Shown: piece by piece, positions 8,321 to 16,759 of the stretch
Numbering within the stretch: position 1 is the first letter of the stretch
Layout of the letters: the number at the start of each line of letters is the position of its first letter
Virus record (IMG/VR): IMGVR_UViG_3300046048_000346
Coordinates: 1 to 38,955 of that record
DNA from: a virus
Length of the DNA: 38,955 nucleotides
Strand: one strand, 5' to 3'
Notes under the pieces: generated by a model
The model's database searches: none
What the model was told of the DNA's origin: nothing
Seen by the model: only the letters and a program-made list of their open reading frames with translations
Program-made: the position numbers and the translations under genes

Positions 8321-10617
8321 TGCAGCATCACCATTGACAGAAAGAGAAACTCCTCCTCCTCCATTGCCTTGTCCATCTCGCGCTCGAATGCCTCCAGTGC
8401 GGAGAAGTTATGCTGCGTTGCTGCACGGACATATGCTTTTGCCGCCCGTTCGCTGTATTCCTTTGCCAGATTGAGTTCGTCGTTCCTGAAGGTTTCAGCG
8501 ACCAGTCGATCAAGTTCTGCAATCTCCTGTTCTCTCGGATCAGGGTGCATGAATGCCGCGATTTCACGATCTACATCATCAGGAATAGAGTCGAGTAAAA
8601 GTTCCCTTTCCCTTCGACGCCTTTTCTTCCGCTGTTGGTATGCCTCGTAAGCGTTTATTGCCGCCCATCCGCCAGAATACTCCTCGGTCGTAACCACTTG
8701 CCCGGTTGATATAACACTGGCCTGGTACGTGGTCAGCGTTAACGCATCAACACCGGCATTGACCCCGATATCCAGACTGACCGTTGCCGAATACTCTGTG
8801 ATGACCAGGGCTTGACTGGTGGCAGGGACATTGACATCGGCTCCAGCAACAACTATTGCAGCAAATGGCGTGAGCGTTAACGCATCTGTTGTTGCGAACA
8901 CCTCGACGTCATAGGTAATCGTGGCCGGGTATTCGGTCAGAGTCAGCGCATCTGTTGTCGCCGCAACATTGGCATCACTGGAAATAGTCGCGGCATATTC
9001 CGTCAGTACGAGGGCATCTACACCTGCACCGACGTTGACATCGTAAGTGATTGTTGCCGGGTGCGTGGTAATTGCCAGCGCATCAGTCGTGGCCGACACA
9101 TCAACACCAAGGCTGACAGTTGCCACATACTCTGTTAGTACGAGGGCATCTATACCTGCACCGACCGCAACATCGTAAGTGATTGTTACCGGGTAGGTGG
9201 TGATTGCCAGCGAGTCAGTCGTTGCGGACACACCGACATCCAGAGATATCGTCGCCTGGTAGGTGGTTATTGACAGCGCATCGGTTGTGGCCGACACGTC
9301 AACGCCCAGCGATATCGTCGCCGGGTACGTGGTGATTGATAGCGCATCAGTCGTTGCGGAAATGTCAATATCAAGGCTAACAGTTGCCGCATTTTCTGTT
9401 AGTACGAGAGCGTCAACGCCTGCACTGACGTTGACATCGGTGCCACCGGCCAGATTGGTAGAAAACGCAACCAGAGAGCGTCTGACCTGATCGATTGATG
9501 TCGTGCTCTCATCGAGAGCAACATCCATATCAATAGTCTTTGTGCCAGCGGTCATCGATCCGCTGGCAATTCCGTGTATGGCTATAAAATCGAACTGGTC
9601 ACGCGAATGCCCCGATGCGCGACCCATATTCGTATAAATATCTGTGCCGCCCTCCTGAAGTCTCAGGTATGGATCGTCAACGGTTCCGATGTTGTCAGAT
9701 ATGGTCTGACCGAAAACAATAACCGTTCCGGTTGTCGCAAGAGACAGCGATATCGTCGCGTCTTCGACGTATGTATCAGGCGTAGCAGAGAGCGAAACGG
9801 TGCTGGTGTTTGTGACACCGGCATGAGATTCAAACGCATTCAGCCGTATTGCAAGAATCCGGGCGCTGTCAACAACAAAGGAGCTTGATGCTGTTTCTTG
9901 GTACTGCGCGTTGAGAACCTGACTGCTCGCTGCGCTTGCCAGGTAATAGATTAGAAACGGCTGTAACTGCTCGGATGTATCCTCGCCCTCCCAGCGATGC
10001 ATCATAACGTCGGCAACGCCTGATACGTTTAGCTGACCTTCAACACCGATTGTGGTTGACGCAACATCAATATCTGCCGCGGTTAAAACAAGCCAGTCAT
10101 CACCTCCACCGCTCGGAAGGGTGACTGTCGCCTCTGTGCTAAACGTCGTGCCGATTGATGTGCCGGGACTGGTTGCATTATATCGATAATCGTCAGCCGC
10201 TAAATCTGAAACCTTGATGAAGGTTACAGAATAGTTAGCAACTCGTGCTGTACCACTGTCCGTCGATAACGCGAAAAAGAAGTGCTCAGCGTCAACCAGG
10301 GTGTGCTGTTCTATCCATCCGCCGTGCTGGTGGCCGTTATACGATGATGCGTCATTAGCCTCAACAGTACCGTTAACAGCAAGGAAGTCCGTCCTTCCGG
10401 CGAACGTCGTTCCGTGTCCGAAATTATAATTTGTTTTATTCGTCGTGCTCGCAGCACCAATCGAGTACGACCAGATAATAAAAACAGAATCGCCAGCGGC
10501 AAACCCAGCCGCAGTCAGGTTTGTAAACGCGACCTGACACGCGGTTATGTTGGCAAGCGAAGTCGAGGTGGTACTCTCCTCGCCCGCCTGATGCCGATAA
10601 TGGGTTATGTCCGTCAT
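8317..10617 (-). CDS. Large repeat-containing tail fibre/appendage protein
   Basis: A 766-aa virion-type protein. The N-terminal ~390 residues are beta-rich, with Ser/Thr-rich stretches such as ITHYRHQAGEESTTSTSLA. Then come eleven tandem 22-aa repeats of form D-V-x-V-x-A-x-x-D-A-L-x-L-T-x-Y-x-A-T-I-x-L, and a highly charged helical C-terminus with NAYEAYQQRKKRRRRE and a long Glu/Ala/Arg helix. The 602-aa protein encoded upstream shares the same type of C-terminus (NNYDAFQQQRKKK), suggesting a common attachment tail. Probably a receptor-binding or adhesion fibre; exact family not identified. Confidence 0.7.
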   Translation of the reverse strand: MTDITHYRHQAGEESTTSTSLANITACQVAFTNLTAAGFAAGDSVFIIWSYSIGAASTTNKTNYNFGHGTTFAGRTDFLAVNGTVEANDASSYNGHQHGGWIEQHTLVDAEHFFFALSTDSGTARVANYSVTFIKVSDLAADDYRYNATSPGTSIGTTFSTEATVTLPSGGGDDWLVLTAADIDVASTTIGVEGQLNVSGVADVMMHRWEGEDTSEQLQPFLIYYLASAASSQVLNAQYQETASSSFVVDSARILAIRLNAFESHAGVTNTSTVSLSATPDTYVEDATISLSLATTGTVIVFGQTISDNIGTVDDPYLRLQEGGTDIYTNMGRASGHSRDQFDFIAIHGIASGSMTAGTKTIDMDVALDESTTSIDQVRRSLVAFSTNLAGGTDVNVSAGVDALVLTENAATVSLDIDISATTDALSITTYPATISLGVDVSATTDALSITTYQATISLDVGVSATTDSLAITTYPVTITYDVAVGAGIDALVLTEYVATVSLGVDVSATTDALAITTHPATITYDVNVGAGVDALVLTEYAATISSDANVAATTDALTLTEYPATITYDVEVFATTDALTLTPFAAIVVAGADVNVPATSQALVITEYSATVSLDIGVNAGVDALTLTTYQASVISTGQVVTTEEYSGGWAAINAYEAYQQRKKRRRRERELLLDSIPDDVDREIAAFMHPDPREQEIAELDRLVAETFRNDELNLAKEYSERAAKAYVRAATQHNFSALEAFEREMDKAMEEEEFLFLSMVMLQ
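8710..9440 (-). repeat. Eleven tandem 66-bp coding repeats
   Basis: Approximate span of the 22-codon repeats in the 766-aa fibre gene. Units alternate between ATTDAL and AGVDAL versions and between LTEY and ITTY versions, which suggests expansion by duplication of two-unit blocks followed by drift. Boundaries are approximate to about ten bases. Confidence 0.8.
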
Positions 10618-10623
10618 CGGCTT

Positions 10624-10935
10624 TTAAACGCTAATAACGCGCCACGATATTACATTTGTGTCCGCTGGATCTGCTGGGTCAGTGGTCGGCCAATCGTAAA
10701 CTAGCCGAAATCCAAAAGCATCGGGCAGCCGGGTTTCTACCCATATTTTAAATCGCCAGTCATTCGACGGAAATGAGTCAGCATCACCAGCATGGCCCGC
10801 CCGGATACCATCCTTGATGAATTGCCCCATGTTTTCCCAGGCCGCATCGAATGCATCTGCCCTCGTTTGATAAATAGTGGGCGCGGTCTGCGTTTGGGAA
10901 CGCTTTTCATTATGTCTCCGCACTCGGAAGGGCAT
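10624..10935 (-). CDS. Hypothetical protein in appendage cluster (103 aa)
   Basis: I do not recognise this gene. It is a 103-aa soluble protein with a basic N-terminus (MPFRVRRHNEKRSQTQ), a helical middle (ADAFDAAWENMGQFIKDGIRAG) and a Trp-rich C-terminal half (DWRFKIWVETRLPDAFGFRLVYDWP). It lies between two appendage-type genes on the same strand with short spacers, so it is likely a small virion component or assembly factor. Confidence 0.65.
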   Translation of the reverse strand: MPFRVRRHNEKRSQTQTAPTIYQTRADAFDAAWENMGQFIKDGIRAGHAGDADSFPSNDWRFKIWVETRLPDAFGFRLVYDWPTTDPADPADTNVISWRVISV

Positions 10936-10953
10936 AATCTACACCTAGCCTCA

Positions 10954-11391
10954 TTATGTGATCGTGAATATCCCTGAACCGTTCCACGTTACAGTCAGCG
11001 CACCCGCAGACATATCCACCGGGCCACCAAGATCGACAAAACACAGTGCGTCATTGCCGGCATCGGTGAAATTGTAAACTAATGCCCAGTAGGCATCGGT
11101 ATCGTTCGATGCATTCTGCGCCCATGTTGGGTTCGTTCCCGAGTCAAAGGTCATCACACCTGCTGCCTCGGACACCAAGGTACTCAGCGCACCGAGGCTT
11201 GTCCCGCCGGACGTATAACTTCCGGCAGCGCCAACCTGCGTGAAATCACTTAACGTCGGGGTGGCGAATGCCGCTGTTGGGGTCGCTGTGTTATCCAAAA
11301 TCGCACAATAAAATACGTCCGTGGATGCCCAGTCTCCCGAGATCATTTTGGCTTTCGCCTCTTCAAAAACTACCAAGTCACCTACTGCCAT
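10954..11391 (-). CDS. Beta-rich phage structural protein (145 aa)
   Basis: A 145-aa protein (MAVGDLVVFEEAKAKMISGDW) with segments rich in Gly, Thr and Ala and ending in strands (GALTVTWNGSGIFTIT). The layout (an early helix, then YTSGGTSLG, then an aromatic strand ending) is common in small virion or fibre-associated proteins. It resembles in style the 133-aa protein at 15059-15460, which may be a distant paralogue. No enzymatic motif. Confidence 0.7.
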   Translation of the reverse strand: MAVGDLVVFEEAKAKMISGDWASTDVFYCAILDNTATPTAAFATPTLSDFTQVGAAGSYTSGGTSLGALSTLVSEAAGVMTFDSGTNPTWAQNASNDTDAYWALVYNFTDAGNDALCFVDLGGPVDMSAGALTVTWNGSGIFTIT

Positions 11392-11403
11392 TACGAAGTC
11401 CTC

Positions 11404-13212
11404 TCAAGGGTCTAGCTCCAAATCATACAGCTCTTTTGCCAGTTGCTGTATCTTTGCCAGCTTCTTTTTTCTCTGCTGCTGAAACGCATCGTAGTTATTC
11501 GATGCACCATAACCTCCTGACCTGATATCTGGATCTGGAATATCTTCAGGGGCCACCACGTCTGCAACCAGAGAGATCGTCGCCGGAGAAGTCGAGAGAC
11601 TCATCGACTGATTCGTGGCGTTGATCTGGGTCTGGCTTACAAAGGAATAAGTTGCCGAAAAGGTAAGAAGCGCCTCGTCTGCATAGAAAAACGTATCGTT
11701 CGGGCCGATCGTTACTGGATAACCGGCGACATTCGAGTCCGTTCCGCTATCAGTAACGAAAACGTAATAAACCGTATCGAGATTCAGTGATCCACGCTCA
11801 ACCGTGATTGTTATCTGCGTATTCGACTGTGCCGTTATCGTCTGCGTCTCTGCGCTGACATCACTCACATCGTCGGTCGGGGAGATGATGACTGACGCGC
11901 CAGACGCACCAAAATTAGTGCCGTTTATCGTCGCAGTCTCACCATGCTCCAGGGGTTCGTTTAATAATGAATTGGAACCGGTCATCGATGTGATCGATGG
12001 GACGGTTCCTGCAACATCACCACCTATCAGGAGGCTGAGGTTCTTCCTGACATTGCTGAGATCTGTAGCGGTGTAATTCAGGTCGAATCCGCCGGCAGTC
12101 ATCTGCACAAAGCTAGCCTCAAACCCCGTCGTGCCATCACCCTTGTTCAGAGAAACTGCCTTCGCAGTGGTGTACGATTCAGAATCAGAGGTGGTCTGCC
12201 CGGACTCATCAGCACCCGATATGCAATGCTCAGCATCCTGGGTCAGGAATGAGATCGCATAAGCGTCTCCAGATCCCGTTGTCCCCGTGTCGTAACTGGT
12301 CGCGAACGACATCAGGTTAATAACACCGAGGGGACTAACACCCTGACCTGTAATTGACTTTGTGCCAAGTGAGGTCGGTGTATCCCATGATGCGATCTTT
12401 ACTGTCTCTGACCCGGTAAAGCCGATGAACAGGCAGCTCACCCACTCGCTATTGGCCGCGCCAGCAATCCGCGTCGTTAGATCACACGACGTTCCAGCAC
12501 CCGCAGAAACATCCACCCCGAAGATAATTGAACCATCACCCGTTACCGTCCGGCCACCGGCATAGGTGGTAGACATATGAATCGAGTTCGACCCTGCCGG
12601 CGCTGACGCATGGTCAGAGTTCCAGATCATCGATGCCTGATTGTCATCGGCCTGCGTGTAGAAACCGATCGAGAACTCAGCGTCCGATGCCGTCGATTGC
12701 GCGCCAGAGGTCTTGTTTAAAAAGACAATAACGAAATCCCACGCAAAACCGGGGTCGATATTCGTTGCCGTGTCTACACTGGTCGATAGCACCCCTTCCT
12801 TGACTGCGGCATTACAATCAGCGAAGTGCATGAAGTTGGCGTACCAGGTATTCGCAAAACCGTTTGAGGTTCTGTCAACCCGGTGACCACCAGGAATGAA
12901 CGAGTTATGTGTATGTAATCCGTCCGGGGTTTGCGATGACGGCACACAAGAGATGACTGCAGCGGTATCCCGAACCTGGTTACAGTCGGATGGGTTCGAT
13001 GCGGAATTCACGCCCCAACCGATGCCAGTATCGACTGTTCCGTCAGTCACCCCGATGCCGTGACCGATACTATTATTTACTACGTCGAGCGTGTTATTCC
13101 TCGACGTCACGTACAGAGATGCAACCGGAGTTACGTTGGAGGCAGGTGATAAATTGTCATGCGTCCCGGTGGTCAGGTTCGATTGCTGTGATTGTCCAAT
13201 AAAGACATCCAT
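11404..13212 (-). CDS. Appendage protein with IPT/TIG-like domain
   Basis: A 602-aa, beta-rich, Ser/Thr/Asp-rich protein. The N-terminal ~400 residues lack a family I can name. Near residues 405-505, PSITSMTGSN then ATINGTNFGASGASVIISP fits an IPT/TIG (Ig-like) domain, common in cell-surface and phage adhesion proteins. The C-terminus (YGASNNYDAFQQQRKKKLAKIQQLAKELYD) is a charged helix like the one ending the 766-aa fibre. It overlaps the glycosidase-like gene upstream by one base. Likely an appendage subunit acting in host attachment. Confidence 0.7.
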   Translation of the reverse strand: MDVFIGQSQQSNLTTGTHDNLSPASNVTPVASLYVTSRNNTLDVVNNSIGHGIGVTDGTVDTGIGWGVNSASNPSDCNQVRDTAAVISCVPSSQTPDGLHTHNSFIPGGHRVDRTSNGFANTWYANFMHFADCNAAVKEGVLSTSVDTATNIDPGFAWDFVIVFLNKTSGAQSTASDAEFSIGFYTQADDNQASMIWNSDHASAPAGSNSIHMSTTYAGGRTVTGDGSIIFGVDVSAGAGTSCDLTTRIAGAANSEWVSCLFIGFTGSETVKIASWDTPTSLGTKSITGQGVSPLGVINLMSFATSYDTGTTGSGDAYAISFLTQDAEHCISGADESGQTTSDSESYTTAKAVSLNKGDGTTGFEASFVQMTAGGFDLNYTATDLSNVRKNLSLLIGGDVAGTVPSITSMTGSNSLLNEPLEHGETATINGTNFGASGASVIISPTDDVSDVSAETQTITAQSNTQITITVERGSLNLDTVYYVFVTDSGTDSNVAGYPVTIGPNDTFFYADEALLTFSATYSFVSQTQINATNQSMSLSTSPATISLVADVVAPEDIPDPDIRSGGYGASNNYDAFQQQRKKKLAKIQQLAKELYDLELDP

Positions 13213-15059
13213 TATGGGTACTTCGCAGAGTAACCGGCCCTGACCAGGACACGGCCATCGATCGCCTCAAGCGTCAGACCTGATGGGAAGTTGGTGGTAT
13301 CAACCCGCTGACCCGTGTTAATCGCTGGATCTTGCACACCGTCGATCAGATACCACTCACCGGAGGGGATATGACCGTCATCAAGTACACCACCAGCAGC
13401 CACCGGTATGACTCTCGATCCGGTAGTCGATTTCTGAGAATTAACCAATACCAGCATATAGGCAAACTCCCTATAGAATACACCGTTGTCATCCGTACCC
13501 AACCAGACCCCACTCACCCCGGTGTTTTCCTCGATCACAGACAGGGCGCTAGTTATAGGAGAACCCCCCCACTCTCGGGCAAGCCCTGTCGTGGACTCGT
13601 TTCCGCTGACGCCCATCTCATCAAATAGCGGGGTTCTGTTGTGGTGCGATGTCTCGTCGGCAATAAAGACGTAACCGTCATCAAGCCAAGTAAAACACAT
13701 CCCAAATCGAGCCACGGCCATCGCGTCAGCAGTCATATCTGTGCCGACGACCGGGTTTCTGTTGTTTGTCGTGATCTCAACTCTGAATTCAATGCCAACG
13801 TGCCTTGGGGCGATCACGGATCGCATCTGGTAGAGGTATGCTGCCATACCTCGTCGCCAGGTGCCGAACGTCGCATTTAATGTGCGATCGGCATATATCC
13901 CGGTGAGCGGGAACCTCCACGGTGTATCAGTGCCGTTCCAACCGGTCATTCCCTCGTGGATACCACCATTCAACAAACCACCGTAATGGTTGTGCGGCAG
14001 AGGTGGGTAATTTGGGTCGTTGGGGTCAATTATAAGCGTCTCTGTTCCCCAGGTGTGATTATTACCAATCACCAACATTCCGGGGCTATCCGTTTTCAGT
14101 TGCTGAACGTAAAGTTTATGACCTTCGCGGTACTCGTCCGATGCGTCATATCCTCTCGTCCCCGGTGTGTTCCAGTCACGACGACCGTAGTCATTCGTGC
14201 CTACCCGGCGGAAGTCCTGGTCGTCACTCTTCGTGCGGTGGTCGAATACGTCATCGAAAATTCCGCACCGGTACGTGGTCGGTGCATCTGGATTATGCGG
14301 GTCAAGGAATGTTGTCTTTACATATTTTCCGTAATAAGCCGGGTACTTGTCGCCGTTACTGTCTGCAGTGACGTGAGTTGTGATATTGGTGTGATAAGAA
14401 CCCGGAAAGTTGCTGACCTTCGCACCGGCAGCACTATAGACCCACCAGTCACCCGTCCCCCCCGGCCCAACCTCGCCATCGAGTTTAGTGGCCTGATCTC
14501 CGGTAAGGCTAGCCTCCTGAATATCTGTATATTCATAGACCATGAAATTATTGCTGGCAGCGATCGGGTACACGTTGTCGAGAAACGTCTCTTTTGCAGT
14601 AACAAACGAAGCTCCACGGTACTCCTGGGAGTTTATGATTACCCAGTGCAGTTTTGATATCTGTGTGAGTTCTGGATCAACACCCCAGTCCCGAGTTCCG
14701 ATCCGGTATGCCGCCATGCGGGGAAATCCGTCATTGGTTGACGGTGATGTCACGTCAATGACAGTAAGCGAAAAAGAAGCTGATGCTGACGAGCTCAACG
14801 ATCCATCACTGGCTGTGATCGTAATCCCAGTCGTTACGCCGGCAGACCCAACACCATTCCAATAAAGGATATTTCCCGTAAAAGAAAATCCCGTGGGCAG
14901 AGCTGTGCCACCAATGCTCAAGGTGGTTGCATCACCGTCTGGGTCACTGCTAAAACCGGTCATATCGACCTGGGAGTCAACACCGAGAATAAAGTCATAA
15001 TCGGGCGGATCTGAAACAGTCGGAGCTCGGTTGGTCGTCGTTTTAAGTCGGATCGCCAT
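13212..15059 (-). CDS. Glycosidase-like appendage protein with N-terminal Ig domain
   Basis: A 615-aa protein. Residues ~13-107 form a putative Ig/cadherin-like domain (RAPTVSDPP ... DGDATTLSIGG ... ITITASDGSLS). The rest resembles TIM-barrel glycoside hydrolases of the hypothetical GHL15 type: FPRMAAYRIGTRDW, WVIINSQEY, then CGIFDDVFDHRT with acidic residues that could be catalytic, and FTWLDDGYVFI further on. It would act at the host surface, cleaving capsule or another polysaccharide. The family match is by pattern memory and only moderate. It overlaps the upstream gene's stop (TAATG) and is second in the late operon. Confidence 0.6.
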   Translation of the reverse strand: MAIRLKTTTNRAPTVSDPPDYDFILGVDSQVDMTGFSSDPDGDATTLSIGGTALPTGFSFTGNILYWNGVGSAGVTTGITITASDGSLSSSASASFSLTVIDVTSPSTNDGFPRMAAYRIGTRDWGVDPELTQISKLHWVIINSQEYRGASFVTAKETFLDNVYPIAASNNFMVYEYTDIQEASLTGDQATKLDGEVGPGGTGDWWVYSAAGAKVSNFPGSYHTNITTHVTADSNGDKYPAYYGKYVKTTFLDPHNPDAPTTYRCGIFDDVFDHRTKSDDQDFRRVGTNDYGRRDWNTPGTRGYDASDEYREGHKLYVQQLKTDSPGMLVIGNNHTWGTETLIIDPNDPNYPPLPHNHYGGLLNGGIHEGMTGWNGTDTPWRFPLTGIYADRTLNATFGTWRRGMAAYLYQMRSVIAPRHVGIEFRVEITTNNRNPVVGTDMTADAMAVARFGMCFTWLDDGYVFIADETSHHNRTPLFDEMGVSGNESTTGLAREWGGSPITSALSVIEENTGVSGVWLGTDDNGVFYREFAYMLVLVNSQKSTTGSRVIPVAAGGVLDDGHIPSGEWYLIDGVQDPAINTGQRVDTTNFPSGLTLEAIDGRVLVRAGYSAKYP

Positions 15060-15460
15060 TAGCCCAACGTCGGGCCTATCGTTACGCGAAACGTAGCGCC
15101 ATCAGATATTGTGAGTGGGGGTGAGTCGTACTCGATGATCGTCCACAGACGTGGTGTTCCGCCTGCGGCCTTTGACGCAATGAAAACACCGTAAACCCCG
15201 GTAATATCTGCACCGGACGCCGTAAAATCGACGTTCGCGTATGTTCCCTCATCAGAGCTTATCGACCAGGATGCGTCGGTCAGGTCTTGTCTGGCGTAAC
15301 CACCCGTGGCCGGCTCAGTCAGTGCGGCCTCTGTCGCTGTCTCAAGGGTCAGGGTGGAGTTTGTGTAAAGACCCATCTCCAGGTCGGCATCACGGTCAGT
15401 CAGGGATCTCTTCAGCAACACAGTCAGGATTGCTGTCTCGCCCTCGTCAGGAACTGCCAT
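15059..15460 (-). CDS. Phage structural protein, first gene of the late operon
   Basis: A 133-aa beta-rich protein (MAVPDEGETAILTVLLKRSL, then ALTEPATGGYARQDL and SWSISSDEGTYANVDFT). The TGGYARQ-type pattern is common in virion proteins of this size. I chose the ATG at 15458-15460 because GGAG lies seven bases upstream; a longer form has no such site. It is the first gene after the presumed late promoter and may associate with the fibres encoded next to it. Confidence 0.75.
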   Translation of the reverse strand: MAVPDEGETAILTVLLKRSLTDRDADLEMGLYTNSTLTLETATEAALTEPATGGYARQDLTDASWSISSDEGTYANVDFTASGADITGVYGVFIASKAAGGTPRLWTIIEYDSPPLTISDGATFRVTIGPTLG

Positions 15461-15538
15461 ATTTAATCTCCACAAGAAAACCATCGACGAGTGCAAAGAC
15501 CCGACCGCAGATCATGCGAAAATGTAAGATTTGAATGT

Positions 15539-15557
15539 CCATGATAAACGCTCATGG
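15539..15557. promoter_or_regulatory. Dyad at the presumed late transcription start
   Basis: Perfect 6-bp inverted repeat, CCATGA and TCATGG, separated by seven bases. It lies where a transcript from the -10 box at 15562-15567 would begin. It could be an operator or a short 5' hairpin. Function not shown. Confidence 0.4.
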
Positions 15558-15561
15558 CGGC

Positions 15562-15592
15562 ATTATATCAGTGAATTAGGTGAAAGTGACAA
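15562..15592 (-). promoter_or_regulatory. Presumed late promoter (extended -10)
   Basis: On the minus strand there is a perfect TATAAT (15562-15567) preceded by TGA, giving an extended -10 (TGnTATAAT). A TTGTCA (15587-15592) lies 19 bases upstream, a slightly long spacing that an extended -10 tolerates. It sits in the only sizeable noncoding gap on this strand, directly upstream of the first late gene. No separate late activator gene was recognised. Confidence 0.7.
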
Positions 15593-15632
15593 CCGGGGCG
15601 AGAATCACCAAACCCCGGTCGCCACAGTAGCT

Positions 15633-15706
15633 GACATGGCACCTGAGCGAACTCGTGAGGCCGATGCCATGTCTGACGGCGCTACCCGGTTGGAGATGGC
15701 CTCACG
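15633..15706 (-). other. Two interlocked 9-bp inverted repeats (possible pseudoknot)
   Basis: Stem 1 pairs GACATGGCA (15633-15641) with TGCCATGTC (15665-15673). Stem 2 pairs CGTGAGGCC (15654-15662) with GGCCTCACG (15698-15706). One arm of stem 2 lies inside the loop of stem 1, the topology of an H-type pseudoknot or of mutually exclusive hairpins. The region covers the last codons of the VRR-NUC gene and the gap before the late promoter. No T run follows, so it is not a simple intrinsic terminator. Confidence 0.6.
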
Positions 15707-15990
15707 TAAGACTCCGTTACAAGTTTCACTGCTTCCTCCACTGACTCTACCACCCTGATCTGTCCATTCCACTCACGGTGAAATACCTTCTGGTCTTCTG
15801 TTAGTTGCCGGCGAGATGGCGACTTGTTTCCGTCCTTCACCTCAACCAGGAAATTCATCGCACGATATCCAATCAGCAGATCCGGGCATCCAGACCCGAC
15901 CGCGGCGAGACTGACAACGCTGCACCCGATCTTTCTCAAGGCGGCGACGATCTCCACCTGGTTGTCGTCAATTTTTGCGGCGCGCCTCAA
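15682..15990 (-). CDS. VRR-NUC domain nuclease
   Basis: A 102-aa stand-alone VRR-NUC (PD-(D/E)XK) nuclease. Motifs visible are GSGCPDLLIGY with Asp37, and FLVEVKDGNKSPSRRQLTEDQ with Glu50, Lys52 and Gln62. Such phage enzymes are structure-selective and thought to resolve junctions or process replication intermediates. It is the last gene of the early minus-strand chain, overlapping the DUF1364 gene by four bases. Its final codons form part of the interlocked stem region before the late promoter. Confidence 0.88.
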   Translation of the reverse strand: MRRAAKIDDNQVEIVAALRKIGCSVVSLAAVGSGCPDLLIGYRAMNFLVEVKDGNKSPSRRQLTEDQKVFHREWNGQIRVVESVEEAVKLVTESYVRPSPTG

Positions 15991-16283
15991 ATTCTCACCA
16001 GTCCCATCTCAATCAATCGGTTAATCGTTCTGCTCTGTCCTCGTCGCATATAGAATTCTCTGTCCTCTGCCACGAGTACAGTCGTTCGTCCGTCGAGTAC
16101 ATCGTGGCATTCGCTGCAACCAAACGCGATTGATAATGGCCCGGTGAGACGATTACTTCCGCCCGAACCGTCGGGTAAGTGGCAGACCACAGTCGTTTCG
16201 TTGTCATAACTGCATACTCCAGCAATGTTCAGGGTGCAGGGTTCGCCTCGGGCAGCGTCCATTATACGCTTGGGAGTCTTCAC
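15987..16283 (-). CDS. DUF1364 family protein (putative nuclease)
   Basis: A 98-aa protein matching the DUF1364 phage family: ARGEPCTLNIAGVCSYDNETTVVCHLP with paired cysteines and a histidine, then GCSECHDVLDGR. The Cys/His pattern suggests a zinc-supported HNH-like fold. Members sit beside recombination or Holliday-junction nuclease genes in lambdoid phages, and here it is followed directly by VRR-NUC. A role in DNA recombination or processing is likely but not proven. Confidence 0.8.
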   Translation of the reverse strand: MKTPKRIMDAARGEPCTLNIAGVCSYDNETTVVCHLPDGSGGSNRLTGPLSIAFGCSECHDVLDGRTTVLVAEDREFYMRRGQSRTINRLIEMGLVRI

Positions 16284-16759
16284 GTGTACTCCAGTAGTCC
16301 GTCGATCGTAACCTTTAATTCATCCGCCGACATATTCAGTGCCTGGATGTGCCTGATCGCCACATCGACAACCTTGTTGTAAAGCTCGGCAAACGTGTCC
16401 TCGTCCATACTCGCAAACGACATCGACTTCGCCTCGATCCTGATCTCACCATTGACCCGGATTGTTGAATCGAAATAGCCGGCGAGGATGATCAGATCCT
16501 TCCTGAACCGTTCCTTATTCTTCTCCGGTGTGATGCCGCGCACGGAAAGATATTGCGGAACTTCCACATCCTGCGGTTCCCACACATCGAACACGTAATC
16601 GAGCATGGCGAAGAACTTTCTGTGGAACTGGATGTTGCGCTTGCGAACTGCCTTGACGTGGACAGTCTCACCCGTCCGTAGTCTGCGGATAAACTCGGCA
16701 CCGTCCTGGTCACAGGCGTACAGCGTGTTATTGACTGCCTTTGTGAAATATCCATCCAT
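16280..16759 (-). CDS. DUF1367 family protein (NinB-position)
   Basis: A 159-aa protein starting MDGYFTKAVNNTLYACDQDG, with the characteristic KRNIQFHRKFFAMLDYVFD segment (residues ~41-59) and an IRIEAKSMSFASMDEDTFAELYNKVVDVAI C-terminal half. This pattern is typical of DUF1367 phage proteins, found where lambdoid phages carry ninB-like recombination genes. I chose the ATG at 16757-16759, which overlaps the stop of the upstream HTH gene (TGATG), over an upstream extension. Confidence 0.78.
   Translation of the reverse strand: MDGYFTKAVNNTLYACDQDGAEFIRRLRTGETVHVKAVRKRNIQFHRKFFAMLDYVFDVWEPQDVEVPQYLSVRGITPEKNKERFRKDLIILAGYFDSTIRVNGEIRIEAKSMSFASMDEDTFAELYNKVVDVAIRHIQALNMSADELKVTIDGLLEYT

Noticed and set aside
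8710-9440. 66-bp periodic repeats as a CRISPR array or origin iterons
   Set aside because: Period equals 22 codons in frame with conserved protein pattern and synonymous drift; no constant repeat plus spacer pattern.
13956-14657. Plus-strand 233-aa frame
   Set aside because: Antisense to the well-supported glycosidase-like gene; its composition (many Val, Arg, Cys) is typical of a shadow frame.
15531-15758. Plus-strand 75-aa frame across the noncoding gap
   Set aside because: It crosses the late promoter and the interlocked stems, has no ribosome-binding site and resembles no protein I know.
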